64,000 nt of DNA from RCIO01 sp040880025 (GCA_040880025.1 JBBDJD010000007.1:324582-388581); one strand, 5' to 3'; counted from the stretch's first letter, positions 1 through 10,154 are shown. Notes: generated from the sequence alone by a model not told the origin. Numbers and translations: made by a program.

Positions 1-906
1 TTCTTCACCGACAAGGCCAAGTGGCGCCGTGTGGCGCATATCATCGCCGATTCCATCTACGAGCGGCTGACCGGCGAGAAGGGCTATTTCGATACGCGGA
101 TCGTCTATGTGGACGAATCCGGGCCGAAGAACGAACGCGTCAAGCGGCTCGCCATCATGGACCAGGACGGCGCCAACCAGCGCTTCCTGACCAACGGTCA
201 GTCGATCGTGCTGACGCCGCGCTTTTCGCCGAGCCGCCAGGAAATCACCTACATGTCCTACGAGAACGGGCAACCGCAGGTCTATCTGCTGCAGCTCGAG
301 ACCGGACAGAGGGAGCTGGTGGCGAACTTCCCCAACATGACGTTCGCGCCGCGCTTTTCTCCCGACGGGCAGAAGGTGATCATGAGCCTGCTGCGCGACG
401 ACGGCAATTCCAACATCTTCACGCTGGATCTCAGAAGCCGCAACACCACGCGCCTGACGAGTTCCAACGCGATCGACACCTCGCCATCCTACGCGCCGGA
501 CGCATCGCGCATCGTCTTCACCTCCGACCGGGGCGGGCGCGCCCAGCTCTATGTAATGGGGGCCGACGGCGGCAATCCGACGCGCATTTCCTTCGGCGAC
601 GGTTCCTACTCGACGCCGGTATGGTCGCCGCGCGGCGATCTGATCGCCTTCACCAAACAGTCCGGCGGCGAATTCCAGATCGGCGTCATGCGCCCGGATG
701 GCTCGGGCGAGCGCATCCTCTCCACGGGCTTCCTGCAGGAGGGGCCGACATGGGCGCCGAACGGACGGGTGATGATGTTCTTTGCCGAGAGCGCCGGTGC
801 GGGTGGCCCGAAGCTGCACACGATCGATCTCACCGGCCGCAACAAACAGACGATCGACACGGCCAGTTTCGCGTCCGATCCCGCATGGTCGCCGATACTT
901 GAATAG
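1..906 (+). CDS. tolB: Tol-Pal system protein TolB (5' end outside window)
   Basis: This is the C-terminal part of TolB, the periplasmic beta-propeller that binds Pal and connects it to the inner-membrane TolQRA motor for outer-membrane integrity and constriction at division. The frame is open from base 1, so the gene begins upstream of the window. The visible 301 residues contain the end of the N-terminal domain and several WD-like propeller blades recognisable by repeated motifs such as FSPSRQEI, FSPDGQKV, APDASRIVFTSDRGG and SPRGDLIAFT. It ends at TAG 904-906. Pal follows about 210 bases downstream, the usual tolB-pal order. Identification is firm; only the start is unseen. Confidence 0.96.
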   Translation, partial: FFTDKAKWRRVAHIIADSIYERLTGEKGYFDTRIVYVDESGPKNERVKRLAIMDQDGANQRFLTNGQSIVLTPRFSPSRQEITYMSYENGQPQVYLLQLETGQRELVANFPNMTFAPRFSPDGQKVIMSLLRDDGNSNIFTLDLRSRNTTRLTSSNAIDTSPSYAPDASRIVFTSDRGGRAQLYVMGADGGNPTRISFGDGSYSTPVWSPRGDLIAFTKQSGGEFQIGVMRPDGSGERILSTGFLQEGPTWAPNGRVMMFFAESAGAGGPKLHTIDLTGRNKQTIDTASFASDPAWSPILE

Positions 907-1031
907 AGCGGAGATTGACCGTCGGGATTGCGCGAGGCTTGAGCGAGCAATGTTTGGCCGTTTTTCCGCCCCATTATGTTCTCAATTGGCCGCTTCGGTG
1001 CGTGTCGCGGATTCGGACGAATAAAGCGTTC

Positions 1032-1064
1032 GTTAACCCAATCCCTTGAGCCGTGGTTAACCCA
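1032..1064 (+). promoter_or_regulatory. Direct GTTAACCCA repeats upstream of pal
   Basis: Two exact copies of GTTAACCCA begin at 1032 and 1056, 24 bases apart, in the tolB-pal gap. They resemble half-sites of the alphaproteobacterial cell-cycle regulator CtrA, but the spacing is not the canonical TTAA-N7-TTAA. Regulation of pal by such a factor is an inference. Confidence 0.3.
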
Positions 1065-1118
1065 TCGTTGGTTACTGAATACTCAAGGCAAAGTTTCAAA
1101 TGCGAAGGAGAGGCGGCA

Positions 1119-1622
1119 ATGAGCCGTAGCATTGCTTCAACCCGACTGCCGGTCATGATCGCCCTTGCGGCCATGCTCGCCGTTGCCGGTTGTGCGTCGA
1201 AGAACCAGATTCCCAACAATGCCGCCGAGCTGGGGCTGGGCGGGGCAAACACTCCCGGCTCGACCCAGGACTTCACGGTCAATGTTGGCGACCGTATTTT
1301 CTTCGATACCGATTCATCGTCCATTCGCGCAGACGCCCAGGCGACACTCGCCGGCCAAGCGCAGTGGCTGAACCAGTATCCGCAATATGCGATCACCATC
1401 GAGGGTCACGCAGACGAGCGCGGCACGCGCGAATACAATCTGGCGCTGGGCGCACGGCGCGCCGCTGCAACGCGCGACTTCCTCGTCGGGCGGGGCGTCT
1501 CCGGCAGCCGGATCAAGACGATTTCCTATGGCAAGGAGCGTCCGGTCGCGGTGTGCGACAACATTTCGTGCTGGTCGCAGAACCGGCGCGCAGTGACGGC
1601 GCTGGGCGGTCAGGCAAGCTGA
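1119..1622 (+). CDS. pal: Peptidoglycan-associated lipoprotein Pal
   Basis: Pal is an outer-membrane lipoprotein that binds peptidoglycan and partners TolB. The 167-residue product starts at the ATG preceded by GAAGGAGAGG; a longer in-frame start at 1053 lacks this site. A signal peptide ends in the lipobox LAVAGC, with lipidated Cys25. The OmpA-like domain spans roughly residues 60-165 and contains IFFDTDSSSI and the peptidoglycan-binding segment EGHADERGTREYN followed by ARRA. Length and architecture match the family. It lies between tolB and cpoB, with a terminator hairpin just downstream. Confidence 0.96.
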   Translation: MSRSIASTRLPVMIALAAMLAVAGCASKNQIPNNAAELGLGGANTPGSTQDFTVNVGDRIFFDTDSSSIRADAQATLAGQAQWLNQYPQYAITIEGHADERGTREYNLALGARRAAATRDFLVGRGVSGSRIKTISYGKERPVAVCDNISCWSQNRRAVTALGGQAS

Positions 1623-1646
1623 CGCCCGTTCCATATGGGATTGCGG

Positions 1647-1673
1647 AAAAGCGGCCTTCGGGCCGCTTTTTTC
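1647..1673 (+). terminator. Rho-independent terminator after pal
   Basis: A perfect stem AAAAGCGGCC / GGCCGCTTTT with a TTCG tetraloop (1647-1670) runs into a T-rich tail, 25 bases after the pal stop. Confidence 0.85.
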
Positions 1674-1780
1674 GTTGTGGGCGCAACAACAAAATTTGGC
1701 CGAAGTCGCGGGTCTTGATAGACAGCATCATTGACGGCGGACCACATTGGGCTCGGGTCCGGTTTCGAAACGGGATTGTT

Positions 1781-2767
1781 ATGAAAAAGGCTTTGATTTT
1801 CAGCGGCGCTATGGCCGCGCTGATTGCCGTTGGCGGGGGCGCGTTCGCCGCTTCCTCCAGGGATCAGGAAACGGACCGGCTGATTGCGATCGGGAACGAC
1901 CTGCTGGGCCAGCGCCAGCCGGCGCCGAAGATCAGGGCGCCGGGGCCGCGCGCTCCCATGCAGGGCTTCGTGCAGTTGGCCCAGGCAGGCGATCCGCGCG
2001 TCACCCAGCTTGAGGAGGAGCTTCGCCAGCTCAACGGGCTGGTGGAGGAGCTCAACTTCCAGGTGCTGCAGATGCAGGACCAGCTTCGCAAGATGCAGGA
2101 AGACAACGAGTTCCGCTTCCAGCAGTTGGAAGGCGGCGCCGGCGGCGGCCCCGCGCCGGCAGCACAGAAGTCGGAAAACACCGACGTCGAGGAGATCATC
2201 GAGAACACCGACGGCACGACCGACACGGCGACAGCGCCGGCAACCTTGCCGCGTAATCTGGGCAGCGTCACCTTTGACAAGGACGGCAATCTCGTCGGCA
2301 GCGGCGTGGCGGACAACGGGCTGCCGGGCGTCGAGACCGGCGCAGACACCGACAACACGCAGGTCGCCGCGCTGCCGTCGACATCGGATCCCGACGAGCT
2401 CTATCGCAGCGCCTATGAGTTCGTGCTGTCGGGCGACTATGGTGCTGCCGAGGCCGGATTCCGCCAGCATATCGAGCGTTTCCCCAGCGACGAACGCACG
2501 GCCGACGCGCATTTCTGGCTGGGCGAGGCGCTGCTCGGTCAGGACAAATATCGCGATGCCGCGCAGATATTCCTCGCAGCCAACCGCGATTTCCCCGACG
2601 CCCGCAAGGCGTCGGAGACCATGTTGAAGCTGGGCATCTCGCTGGCGGCCATGGATCAGCGCGACGTGGCATGCGCGACGCTCGATGAGGTCAAGAACCG
2701 CTATCCGCAGGCTTCCGCCGCAGTGCTGGAACGGGCCAAGGCCGAACGAGCCAGGGCCTCCTGCTGA
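1781..2767 (+). CDS. cpoB: Cell division coordinator CpoB (YbgF family)
   Basis: CpoB is a periplasmic Tol-associated protein that coordinates peptidoglycan synthesis with outer-membrane constriction. The start is ATG 1781, encoding the signal peptide MKKALIFSGAMAALIAVGGG with cleavage near AFA; the frame is open further upstream through pal, but only this start gives a secreted protein. Of 328 residues, about 72-115 form a Leu/Gln-rich coiled coil, followed by a low-complexity acidic linker and a C-terminal TPR region (about 205-325) with the YbgF pattern LYRSAYEFVLSGDYGAAEAG and AHFWLGEALLGQDKY. It stops 8 bases before tilS. Confidence 0.93.
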   Translation: MKKALIFSGAMAALIAVGGGAFAASSRDQETDRLIAIGNDLLGQRQPAPKIRAPGPRAPMQGFVQLAQAGDPRVTQLEEELRQLNGLVEELNFQVLQMQDQLRKMQEDNEFRFQQLEGGAGGGPAPAAQKSENTDVEEIIENTDGTTDTATAPATLPRNLGSVTFDKDGNLVGSGVADNGLPGVETGADTDNTQVAALPSTSDPDELYRSAYEFVLSGDYGAAEAGFRQHIERFPSDERTADAHFWLGEALLGQDKYRDAAQIFLAANRDFPDARKASETMLKLGISLAAMDQRDVACATLDEVKNRYPQASAAVLERAKAERARASC

Positions 2768-2775
2768 GACAGGAA

Positions 2776-4164
2776 ATGCCGAGCGGGGGCACATCGTTAG
2801 CCGAACGCCTGCCCGCCGCACGGGCGCGACAGCCGGTTTCCGCCGAATTCCCATACGATCACTGTTTCGCGCGGCTCGACCTTTCCGGCCGCAAGAGCGC
2901 CGTCGTTGCCGTATCCGGCGGCAGCGATTCGACCGCGCTGCTGCATCTCTTTGCCGATTTCGCGCGACGGGAGCATCCGTCGCTCAAGATCATTGCCGTA
3001 ACCGTCGATCATGGGCTGAGGCCGGAGGCGGCGGACGAGGCGCGCCAGGTCGGGAAGACGGCCGGATGCATCGGCGTTGGCCACGTGGTGAAGCACTGGG
3101 AAGGCTGCAAACCGGAGACTGGCCTGATGGAGGCCGCGCGGGAAGCGCGCCACCGCCTGCTCGCCGAAGCGGCATGGGAGGCGGGAACCGATCTGGTTGT
3201 TGTCGCTCACACGCTCCAGGACCAGGCCGAGACGGCGGCGATGCGCGCAAAGCGCGGGGCAGGACGCGGCGACGCAGGAATTGCCGAGGCTACCCTGTAC
3301 AATTGGAACACATGGTTCGCGCGGCCGCTTCTTGGCATCCCGCGCGCGGCGTTGCGGCAGGCGTTGTCCGAGGCGGGACTCAGCTGGGTCGACGATCCGA
3401 GCAATATGGACGCCCGCTACGAGCGGGTGCGGGTTCGCGCCGCGCTCGAGGACGATGCGGTCGAACGACTGAACGCCGAAGCGCGGCGGGCCGGTCTTGA
3501 ACGCCAGGCGCTGGGACGGCGAGCGGCTGCGATGATCGACAGGTGCGCGTCCGCACCGGCCAGGGGATTGATCAGGCTGGAGCCGGCGCTGGCTGCGGAT
3601 GAAGACCGGGACGCGGCGGTCTATGCGCTACGCATCCTGCTGGCGCAGGCCGGCGGGCAGGCGCACCTGCCCGACCATGAGCGGGCAGCGGCGCTTTTCG
3701 ATCGTCTCGCGGACCAGAATCGTCGGGCGACGCTGTCGCGGGCTGTGGTGGATCGTCGCAAAGCCGGAATTTTTCTTTATCGCGAAAAGCGCAATCTGCC
3801 GGCGTTGGACGCTGACGGCATCTGGGATGGCCGGTTCCGGATTGCGGGGCTCGGGGAAACGGGAATGTCGGTCGCTTCCGCCGGCATCGCAACGATCACC
3901 GGTTTGTGTGGCGAAGCTCCTGACAGTGTGCCGGCATCGCTTGCCCGCGCCTCGGCCGGCAGTCTGCCGGGCCTTTGGGCGAACGGGGAGTGCCTCGGAT
4001 TGGCGACGGGCACGCGCGGCATTACATGCGAACCCGTCGTGGCGCCATGGGCGCGATACCTGCCGGCGTTCGATCTCGCACCGGCGAGTGCCATGGCAAG
4101 GATGATCGGAGCGGCGGAACCGCCGGCCTCGCCTTTCGCAGGACACAAAGAGCCTAAAGCTTAA
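2776..4164 (+). CDS. tilS: tRNA(Ile)-lysidine synthase TilS
   Basis: TilS modifies C34 of tRNA-Ile(CAU) to lysidine with ATP and lysine, changing the tRNA to AUA decoding. The product has 462 residues. The N-terminal PP-loop ATPase signature SGGSDST lies at about residues 46-52, followed by TVDHGLR and the family motif WVDDPSN (about 210). The C-terminal part is divergent, as in many alphaproteobacterial TilS proteins. It follows cpoB by 8 bases, likely in one transcript, and precedes ftsH, the standard rhizobial order. The gene is essential in most bacteria. Confidence 0.94.
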   Translation: MPSGGTSLAERLPAARARQPVSAEFPYDHCFARLDLSGRKSAVVAVSGGSDSTALLHLFADFARREHPSLKIIAVTVDHGLRPEAADEARQVGKTAGCIGVGHVVKHWEGCKPETGLMEAAREARHRLLAEAAWEAGTDLVVVAHTLQDQAETAAMRAKRGAGRGDAGIAEATLYNWNTWFARPLLGIPRAALRQALSEAGLSWVDDPSNMDARYERVRVRAALEDDAVERLNAEARRAGLERQALGRRAAAMIDRCASAPARGLIRLEPALAADEDRDAAVYALRILLAQAGGQAHLPDHERAAALFDRLADQNRRATLSRAVVDRRKAGIFLYREKRNLPALDADGIWDGRFRIAGLGETGMSVASAGIATITGLCGEAPDSVPASLARASAGSLPGLWANGECLGLATGTRGITCEPVVAPWARYLPAFDLAPASAMARMIGAAEPPASPFAGHKEPKA

Positions 4165-4182
4165 CCGAGACCAGCGGTCGCG

Positions 4183-4214
4183 CTTGGCAATGGGCGGGCC
4201 GCTCCCTATGTTTA
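4183..4214 (+). promoter_or_regulatory. Probable heat-shock (RpoH) / sigma-70 promoter of ftsH
   Basis: CTTGGC (4183-4188) is followed after 16 bases by CCTATG (4205-4210), close to the alphaproteobacterial sigma-32 pattern (CTTG ... CCTATnT). The same stretch also reads as a sigma-70 promoter, TTGGCA-N17-TATGTT. It lies about 55 bases upstream of the ftsH start. An rpoH gene is present in this window. Confidence 0.5.
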
Positions 4215-4269
4215 GAATCGGACAGACCACACCGAAGGTGTATGTCCGCAACCGCAATCGGGACACACC

Positions 4270-6213
<1,944 letters not shown>

Positions 6214-6239
6214 CCGGACGAAGACGCAGACGAGACAGA

Positions 6240-6274
6240 GCGCCGCGGTGGATACACCGCGGCGCCTGCATTTT
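6240..6274 (+). terminator. Rho-independent terminator after ftsH
   Basis: An 11-bp GC-rich stem (GCGCCGCGGTG / CACCGCGGCGC, 6240-6265) with a GATA loop is followed by TGCATTTT, about 27 bases past the ftsH stop. It also separates ftsH from the convergent gene at 6311. Confidence 0.75.
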
Positions 6275-6310
6275 GGGGAGGCCCTTCGGCAAGTCCGAAG
6301 AGGCGCAGGT

Positions 6311-6898
6311 TCAGTGTCCGGCGTGAAGCCGCCCCATCAGGTCGCGACCGGAAAGCCGGCGCGAATTGTTGCCCATGCGGCAGTCGTCGTTGGCCCGGTT
6401 GCCGTCGAGCCTGATGTCGGGATCGTATCCAATCGCGATCTCCAGATCAGGCGGGAACTCCTCCGATGCGGCGAGGCTCATGCGGCTGGTGAGCGTGAAG
6501 CTCGCGCCGGGTGAGAGGCGCATGAAGTCGCGAGTGGCCAGCGTGGCGCTCGCGCCGCGATGACGAAGCAGGCTCGCAAACTGCTGGCCGCGGCCGGATG
6601 ACCACGCACCACCCCCGACATTGCGGACCGTGCCCACGACATCGAAATCGTAATAGGTGACGCCGGACTGCAGACGGCTGCGGATATTGGTGACACCGAT
6701 CTCCACAGCAGCCGGATCGGGACAGGCGATGGGACGAAGGATGCGATCGCCCGGCACCTGGAACTGGTGCTTGGGCAGGACTCTGAACTTGCCGGGATCC
6801 ACCTGGATGACCTGGGCCGCGGCTGCGGTCGCCAGTACGCTTGCTGCCGCCACCGCCAACGTGGCGGCGCGGGTAAGTATTCTGATCTTGTCGAACAT
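6311..6898 (-). CDS. Secreted hypothetical protein
   Basis: A 195-residue protein of unknown function. The start is placed at MFDKIRIL because an ideal GGAGGAG lies just upstream; the ATG 15 bases earlier sits inside that ribosome site. A signal peptide (Arg/Lys then VAAASVLATAAAA) predicts export. The mature part holds a CPDP motif, a beta-rich middle (YYDFDVVGTVRNVGGG) resembling an extracellular CARDB-like fold, and a C-terminal Cys in NDDCRMGNNS that could pair with the first Cys. Convergent with ftsH; the next gene in the same direction ends 178 bases upstream. I do not recognise a family with certainty. Confidence 0.7.
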   Translation of the reverse strand: MFDKIRILTRAATLAVAAASVLATAAAAQVIQVDPGKFRVLPKHQFQVPGDRILRPIACPDPAAVEIGVTNIRSRLQSGVTYYDFDVVGTVRNVGGGAWSSGRGQQFASLLRHRGASATLATRDFMRLSPGASFTLTSRMSLAASEEFPPDLEIAIGYDPDIRLDGNRANDDCRMGNNSRRLSGRDLMGRLHAGH

Positions 6899-7075
6899 TT
6901 CTCTCTCCTCCATTGGGCATCGTGCTGGTGCACGACGCCGCCCCTTTGGGAGATCGCGGCTGAACGCGTTCGGAATCCGCCGTTCATTGTGGCTTCATCA
7001 CCGGGAGAGCGGATCGCAGAAGAGCTGGAGAATGAGCGCGGCGAAACGCGGCGCCGCAGGGAGTGCGCGGCCAGA

Positions 7076-7447
7076 TCAGCCGCCTGCCACCACGATCACC
7101 CTGTCCGGCTCGATCTGGTGGTTCGTCCAGATTCGGATGCGCGTGTTGCCGGTCTTCACCGGCAGGCTCAACAGTTCGGGGTGATTGGCGTCGAACAGCA
7201 GAACCCGCCGGTCGGGTGTCGCTATCGACCAGTCCAGCCTCGGTTGGCCGACGCGTTCGACCGCCCCGTGCGGTCCGAGCGTAATCTCGATTTCCGCATC
7301 ATGCCACATGCGGCAACCAACATTGATGCAATGCCGGTTCGTCGCGAAGGCCGCGCCGCTAACGCCGGCCGGCACATCGACGTCGTGCAAACCGGCGATG
7401 TAGAAGCTGTTGAACTCAAGTCTAACACTGCGGCGAAGCGGGCTCAT
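7076..7447 (-). CDS. Small hypothetical protein coupled to the upstream zinc-knuckle gene
   Basis: A 123-residue protein beginning MSPLRRSVRLEFNSF. Its ATG overlaps the stop of the 79-codon gene upstream as ATGA (7447-7444), implying translational coupling. The sequence looks like a compact beta-rich domain with repeated short strands (AEIEITLG, RRVLLFDANH, TRIRIWTN) and two Cys near the middle (CINVGCRMW). It has no signal peptide or membrane segment. A longer frame reading upstream to 7612 runs antiphase through the neighbour and is unlikely to be the real start. Position and coupling suggest a partner or immunity-type role, but that is inference; no family was recognised. Confidence 0.55.
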   Translation of the reverse strand: MSPLRRSVRLEFNSFYIAGLHDVDVPAGVSGAAFATNRHCINVGCRMWHDAEIEITLGPHGAVERVGQPRLDWSIATPDRRVLLFDANHPELLSLPVKTGNTRIRIWTNHQIEPDRVIVVAGG

Positions 7448-7683
7448 AGCCGGCGATGAAGGGACATGGTCACCAATGTCCCGGCCGTCCTGCTGCATAA
7501 CAGGCAGGTGGGTATGAGAACCGAAGCGCCTCCATACACGCGTGGCGGGTGATACTCGGGAACGAAGTTGCCCGACAGGGTACCCGGCTCCGTGACGCCG
7601 CAGCGGTGGCAACCCTGTTCGCGGCCCGCTGCATTAAGCGCGTCCAGCTCGTCGTCGGTCAGTGTCGAACCTGACAATTCCAC
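7444..7683 (-). CDS. Small CxxC zinc-knuckle / HNH-like domain protein
   Basis: A 79-residue protein starting at GTG 7683; the frame stays open for about 27 codons upstream with no better start codon, so it may be a remnant of a longer protein. It carries two Cys pairs, GCHRCG (about 26-30) and TCLLCS, flanking a conserved-looking PGTLSGNFVPEYHPP segment. Paired CxxC knuckles around a His-containing core recall treble-clef/HNH nuclease modules found at the C-termini of polymorphic toxins, but I cannot assign a family. Its stop overlaps the start of the next gene (ATGA). The flank on its 5' side is unusually AT-rich. Confidence 0.5.
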   Translation of the reverse strand: MELSGSTLTDDELDALNAAGREQGCHRCGVTEPGTLSGNFVPEYHPPRVYGGASVLIPTCLLCSRTAGTLVTMSLHRRL

Positions 7684-8146
7684 GCTCCCAGCGGATTCGT
7701 GAAGATTTTCGAGGGAAAATACTGATATCGAGAGTCTATTGGAGACAAAAGTGAGTCTAGTACCGACTTATGCACATAAAACAGAAGTTGAATACTGTAT
7801 CTTTTTGAATCGCTTATTTGCAGGTGAGGTGCTTCAGGCTGGCTCAGTTTTGGCATCCGCAGCCGGGTGATTGCTGGCTCAGACGACGAGACGCGCGGTG
7901 CTGAAGGGGCATTGGGCGTCTCGGCGGAATCTGTCCGTCGATGGTAGTTATCAGACCGTTCAGGTGGTTCGCCGCCGCTATGACTTCAGTCTGCGAACTG
8001 CCTTCTCTGACCATTCAGGAGGGATGTGCAGACTGCGAGGCGCGTTGTTCTGTCCGGCGCCTCGCTTTTCGACAAGACCTGTTCGTCGACTGTGCCTTAC
8101 ACGATGATCCCGGGGCGCTTCCAAGCAGGGTGATCAACAACGCGTC
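7684..8146. other. Gene-poor, partly AT-rich tract
   Basis: No convincing gene was found in these 463 bases. The first part (about 7690-7860) is visibly AT-rich compared with the surrounding sequence and contains TA-rich words such as GAATACTGTATCTTTTTG. Short open frames on both strands look like noise. No transposase fragment, terminal inverted repeat or tRNA was seen. It may be the degraded 5' part of the small gene beside it or a scar of an insertion. Confidence 0.5.
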
Positions 8147-8761
8147 CTACCCCAGCCTTCCCACCATGAAGGCCACATGAGCCTCGATCTCGCCGCGCAG
8201 CCAGTCGCGCTCGGATTCGCCTTCGGTGACCAGATAGAGGTCGACCAACGTGCCGATCATCACGCTCATCAGATGAAGCGCGGCGGGCGAAGCATCGGCG
8301 CCCGGCGCAAATCCGGCCAGGAAAGGCGCGAAGATCTCGCTGGTGACGCGGTCCTCGTTGGCTTCCTGGTCGGCTGCTACGGGGCGGATGGTTCGCATGG
8401 CCCGGAGCAGGCCGGAATGGGCCGGGATGGCCTCCGCGGCTTCCAGGTAGCGGCCAAGCAGCACGCGGGCCGCCTCCGGCGCGCCGGCATCGGCGGGCAA
8501 CGCCTCCAGCGCCTCATGGCACCGCGCGACGATGCGGCTGACAGTTTCGTCATAGGTTGCCAGCAGCATCGCTTCGCGGTCGGCGAAATAACGGTAGATC
8601 GTGCCCACGGAGACGCCGGTCTCGGCGGCGACGCGGGTTGTCGTGACGGCATCGGGTCCCTGCGCCGCGACCAGATTTTCCGAGGCGGCCAGCAGCGCGG
8701 CACGGGTTTCCAGCGCGCGCTTTTGGCGCGGCTGGGTGTTGCGGGGCACATTCTCCTTCAT
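8147..8761 (-). CDS. TetR/AcrR family transcriptional regulator
   Basis: A 204-residue TetR-type repressor. The N-terminal helix-turn-helix (about residues 15-60) is typical: ETRAALLAASENLVAAQG, VAAETGVSVGTIYRYFADRE. The C-terminal ligand-binding part is helical and variable. The start ATG 8761 follows directly on a perfect palindrome (8765-8777) shared with the divergent beta-helix gene; this arrangement is typical of autorepression together with repression of the neighbour. Its ligand is unknown. A longer frame reading upstream to 9259 is antisense to the beta-helix gene and rejected. Confidence 0.9.
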   Translation of the reverse strand: MKENVPRNTQPRQKRALETRAALLAASENLVAAQGPDAVTTTRVAAETGVSVGTIYRYFADREAMLLATYDETVSRIVARCHEALEALPADAGAPEAARVLLGRYLEAAEAIPAHSGLLRAMRTIRPVAADQEANEDRVTSEIFAPFLAGFAPGADASPAALHLMSVMIGTLVDLYLVTEGESERDWLRGEIEAHVAFMVGRLG

Positions 8762-8764
8762 AAG

Positions 8765-8777
8765 TGAAACTGTTTCA
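8765..8777. promoter_or_regulatory. Palindromic operator, probable TetR binding site
   Basis: TGAAACTGTTTCA is a perfect 6-bp inverted repeat around one base, lying 4 bases before the TetR-family start codon. The sequence TTGACA (8784-8789), a possible -35 box for the divergent gene at 8844, begins 7 bases away, although no good -10 follows it. Confidence 0.6.
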
Positions 8778-8843
8778 TGTTTCTTGACAGCGGTCCAGCG
8801 GCGGCGCATCGTGGCCCTCCGGATCATAGGGGGAGATGCCGAG

Positions 8844-10109
8844 ATGTTCCATTCGACCAGTCGCCGGATGCCGGCACGTTGCACCCGGCTCGCGGCCATG
8901 TCGCTGGTCTCGACCGTACTCATGGCGGGAATCGCGGCGGCGGCCGAGCACAGGGTGGAACCGGGCCAAAACGCAAACGAGCGGCTGATCGAAGCGCTGA
9001 TCCTTGCCGAACCTGGAGATACGGTGACTATCGCGGCCGGCCGATACGATCTCACCGAGGGCCTGTCGCTCGATGTCGATGAAGTGACTGTGCAGGGCGA
9101 GGGGCCGGACAGGACCGTGCTTTCGTTTGCCGGACAAACGGGCTCCGGCGAGGGACTGCTGGTTACGTCGGACAAGGTGATCCTGCGCGATTTCGCGGTA
9201 GAGGACAGCAAGGGCGACGGCATCAAATCCAAGGGATCGGACCAGATCACGTTCCGCAATCTGCGGGTGGAATGGACCGGCGGGCCGAAGGCCGAGAACG
9301 GCGCCTATGGCGTCTATCCCGTTTCGTCGAAGAACGTTCTGATCGACGGCGTCACAGTGCGCGGGGCGGCCGACGCGGGCATCTATGTCGGCCAGAGCGA
9401 GGACATCGTGGTCCGCAATTCGGTCGCCGAATACAATGTCGCCGGCATCGAGATCGAAAACTCCTTCCGCGCCGACGTCTACGGCAACACCGCACGCCAC
9501 AACACCGGCGGCATACTGGTGTTCGACCTGCCGAACCTGCCGGTTCAGGGCGGGCATGATATCCGGGTGTTCGACAATGAGATCGTGGACAACGACACGG
9601 CGAATTTCGCGCCGAAGGGCAATATGGTCGCGATCGTGCCCAAGGGCATGGGCGTGATGGTCATGGCCAATCGCAACGTGCACGTATTCAATAACCGCTT
9701 CGACGGAAACGGAACGGCGCATGTGCTGATCGCCGCCTATCCGGAGGAATATGAGGACGAGAACTACATGTTCGTGCCGCGCGGGGTTTACGTGCACGAC
9801 AACGAATATGGCGAAGGCGGGTTTGCGCCGGATGGCGAGGTGGGCAAGATCATCACCGACGTCATCGGCGAACCGGTGCCCGATATCGTGTGGGACGGGG
9901 TGACGCGCATTCCCGAATACTTCTCATGGACCGCGGCTGAAGACCGGGTCTATTTCAAGGAAGCCGAAGGCACGACATTTGCCAATCTCAAGATGATCTC
10001 GCAGACGCTTCTGCCTTGGGGCTGGTGGCCCGATACCGATATTTCGGGATACGCCGGAAGCCTGCCCGAGCCGGAGCCGGTGAAGCTGCCGCAGGATGAC
10101 GGGGCATAA
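8844..10109 (+). CDS. Secreted right-handed parallel beta-helix repeat protein
   Basis: A 421-residue exported protein. The N-terminus holds a basic region and hydrophobic core ending MAGIAAAAE, a signal peptide. The rest is a pectate-lyase-like parallel beta-helix, with recurring strand/turn patterns such as NVLIDGVTVRGAADAGIYVG, DIVVRNSVAEYNVAGIEIEN and VYGNTARHNTGG, the kind seen in NosD/CASH and C5-epimerase-type proteins. The substrate is unknown. It is followed after 45 bases by an SO2930-type diheme cytochrome; I recall the two families being recurrent genome neighbours, which supports a joint function. Start chosen at the ATG after GGGGGAGATGCCGAG. Confidence 0.85.
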   Translation: MFHSTSRRMPARCTRLAAMSLVSTVLMAGIAAAAEHRVEPGQNANERLIEALILAEPGDTVTIAAGRYDLTEGLSLDVDEVTVQGEGPDRTVLSFAGQTGSGEGLLVTSDKVILRDFAVEDSKGDGIKSKGSDQITFRNLRVEWTGGPKAENGAYGVYPVSSKNVLIDGVTVRGAADAGIYVGQSEDIVVRNSVAEYNVAGIEIENSFRADVYGNTARHNTGGILVFDLPNLPVQGGHDIRVFDNEIVDNDTANFAPKGNMVAIVPKGMGVMVMANRNVHVFNNRFDGNGTAHVLIAAYPEEYEDENYMFVPRGVYVHDNEYGEGGFAPDGEVGKIITDVIGEPVPDIVWDGVTRIPEYFSWTAAEDRVYFKEAEGTTFANLKMISQTLLPWGWWPDTDISGYAGSLPEPEPVKLPQDDGA

Positions 10110-10154
10110 TCGCGCCGCCAGGTCCGGTGTGCGCAGGACCCTGGAGCGCATGGC

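Noticed and set aside
7871..8180. Two overlapping short plus-strand frames (78 and 79 codons)
   Set aside because: No ribosome site, no recognisable pattern and mutual overlap; treated as noise in a gene-poor tract.
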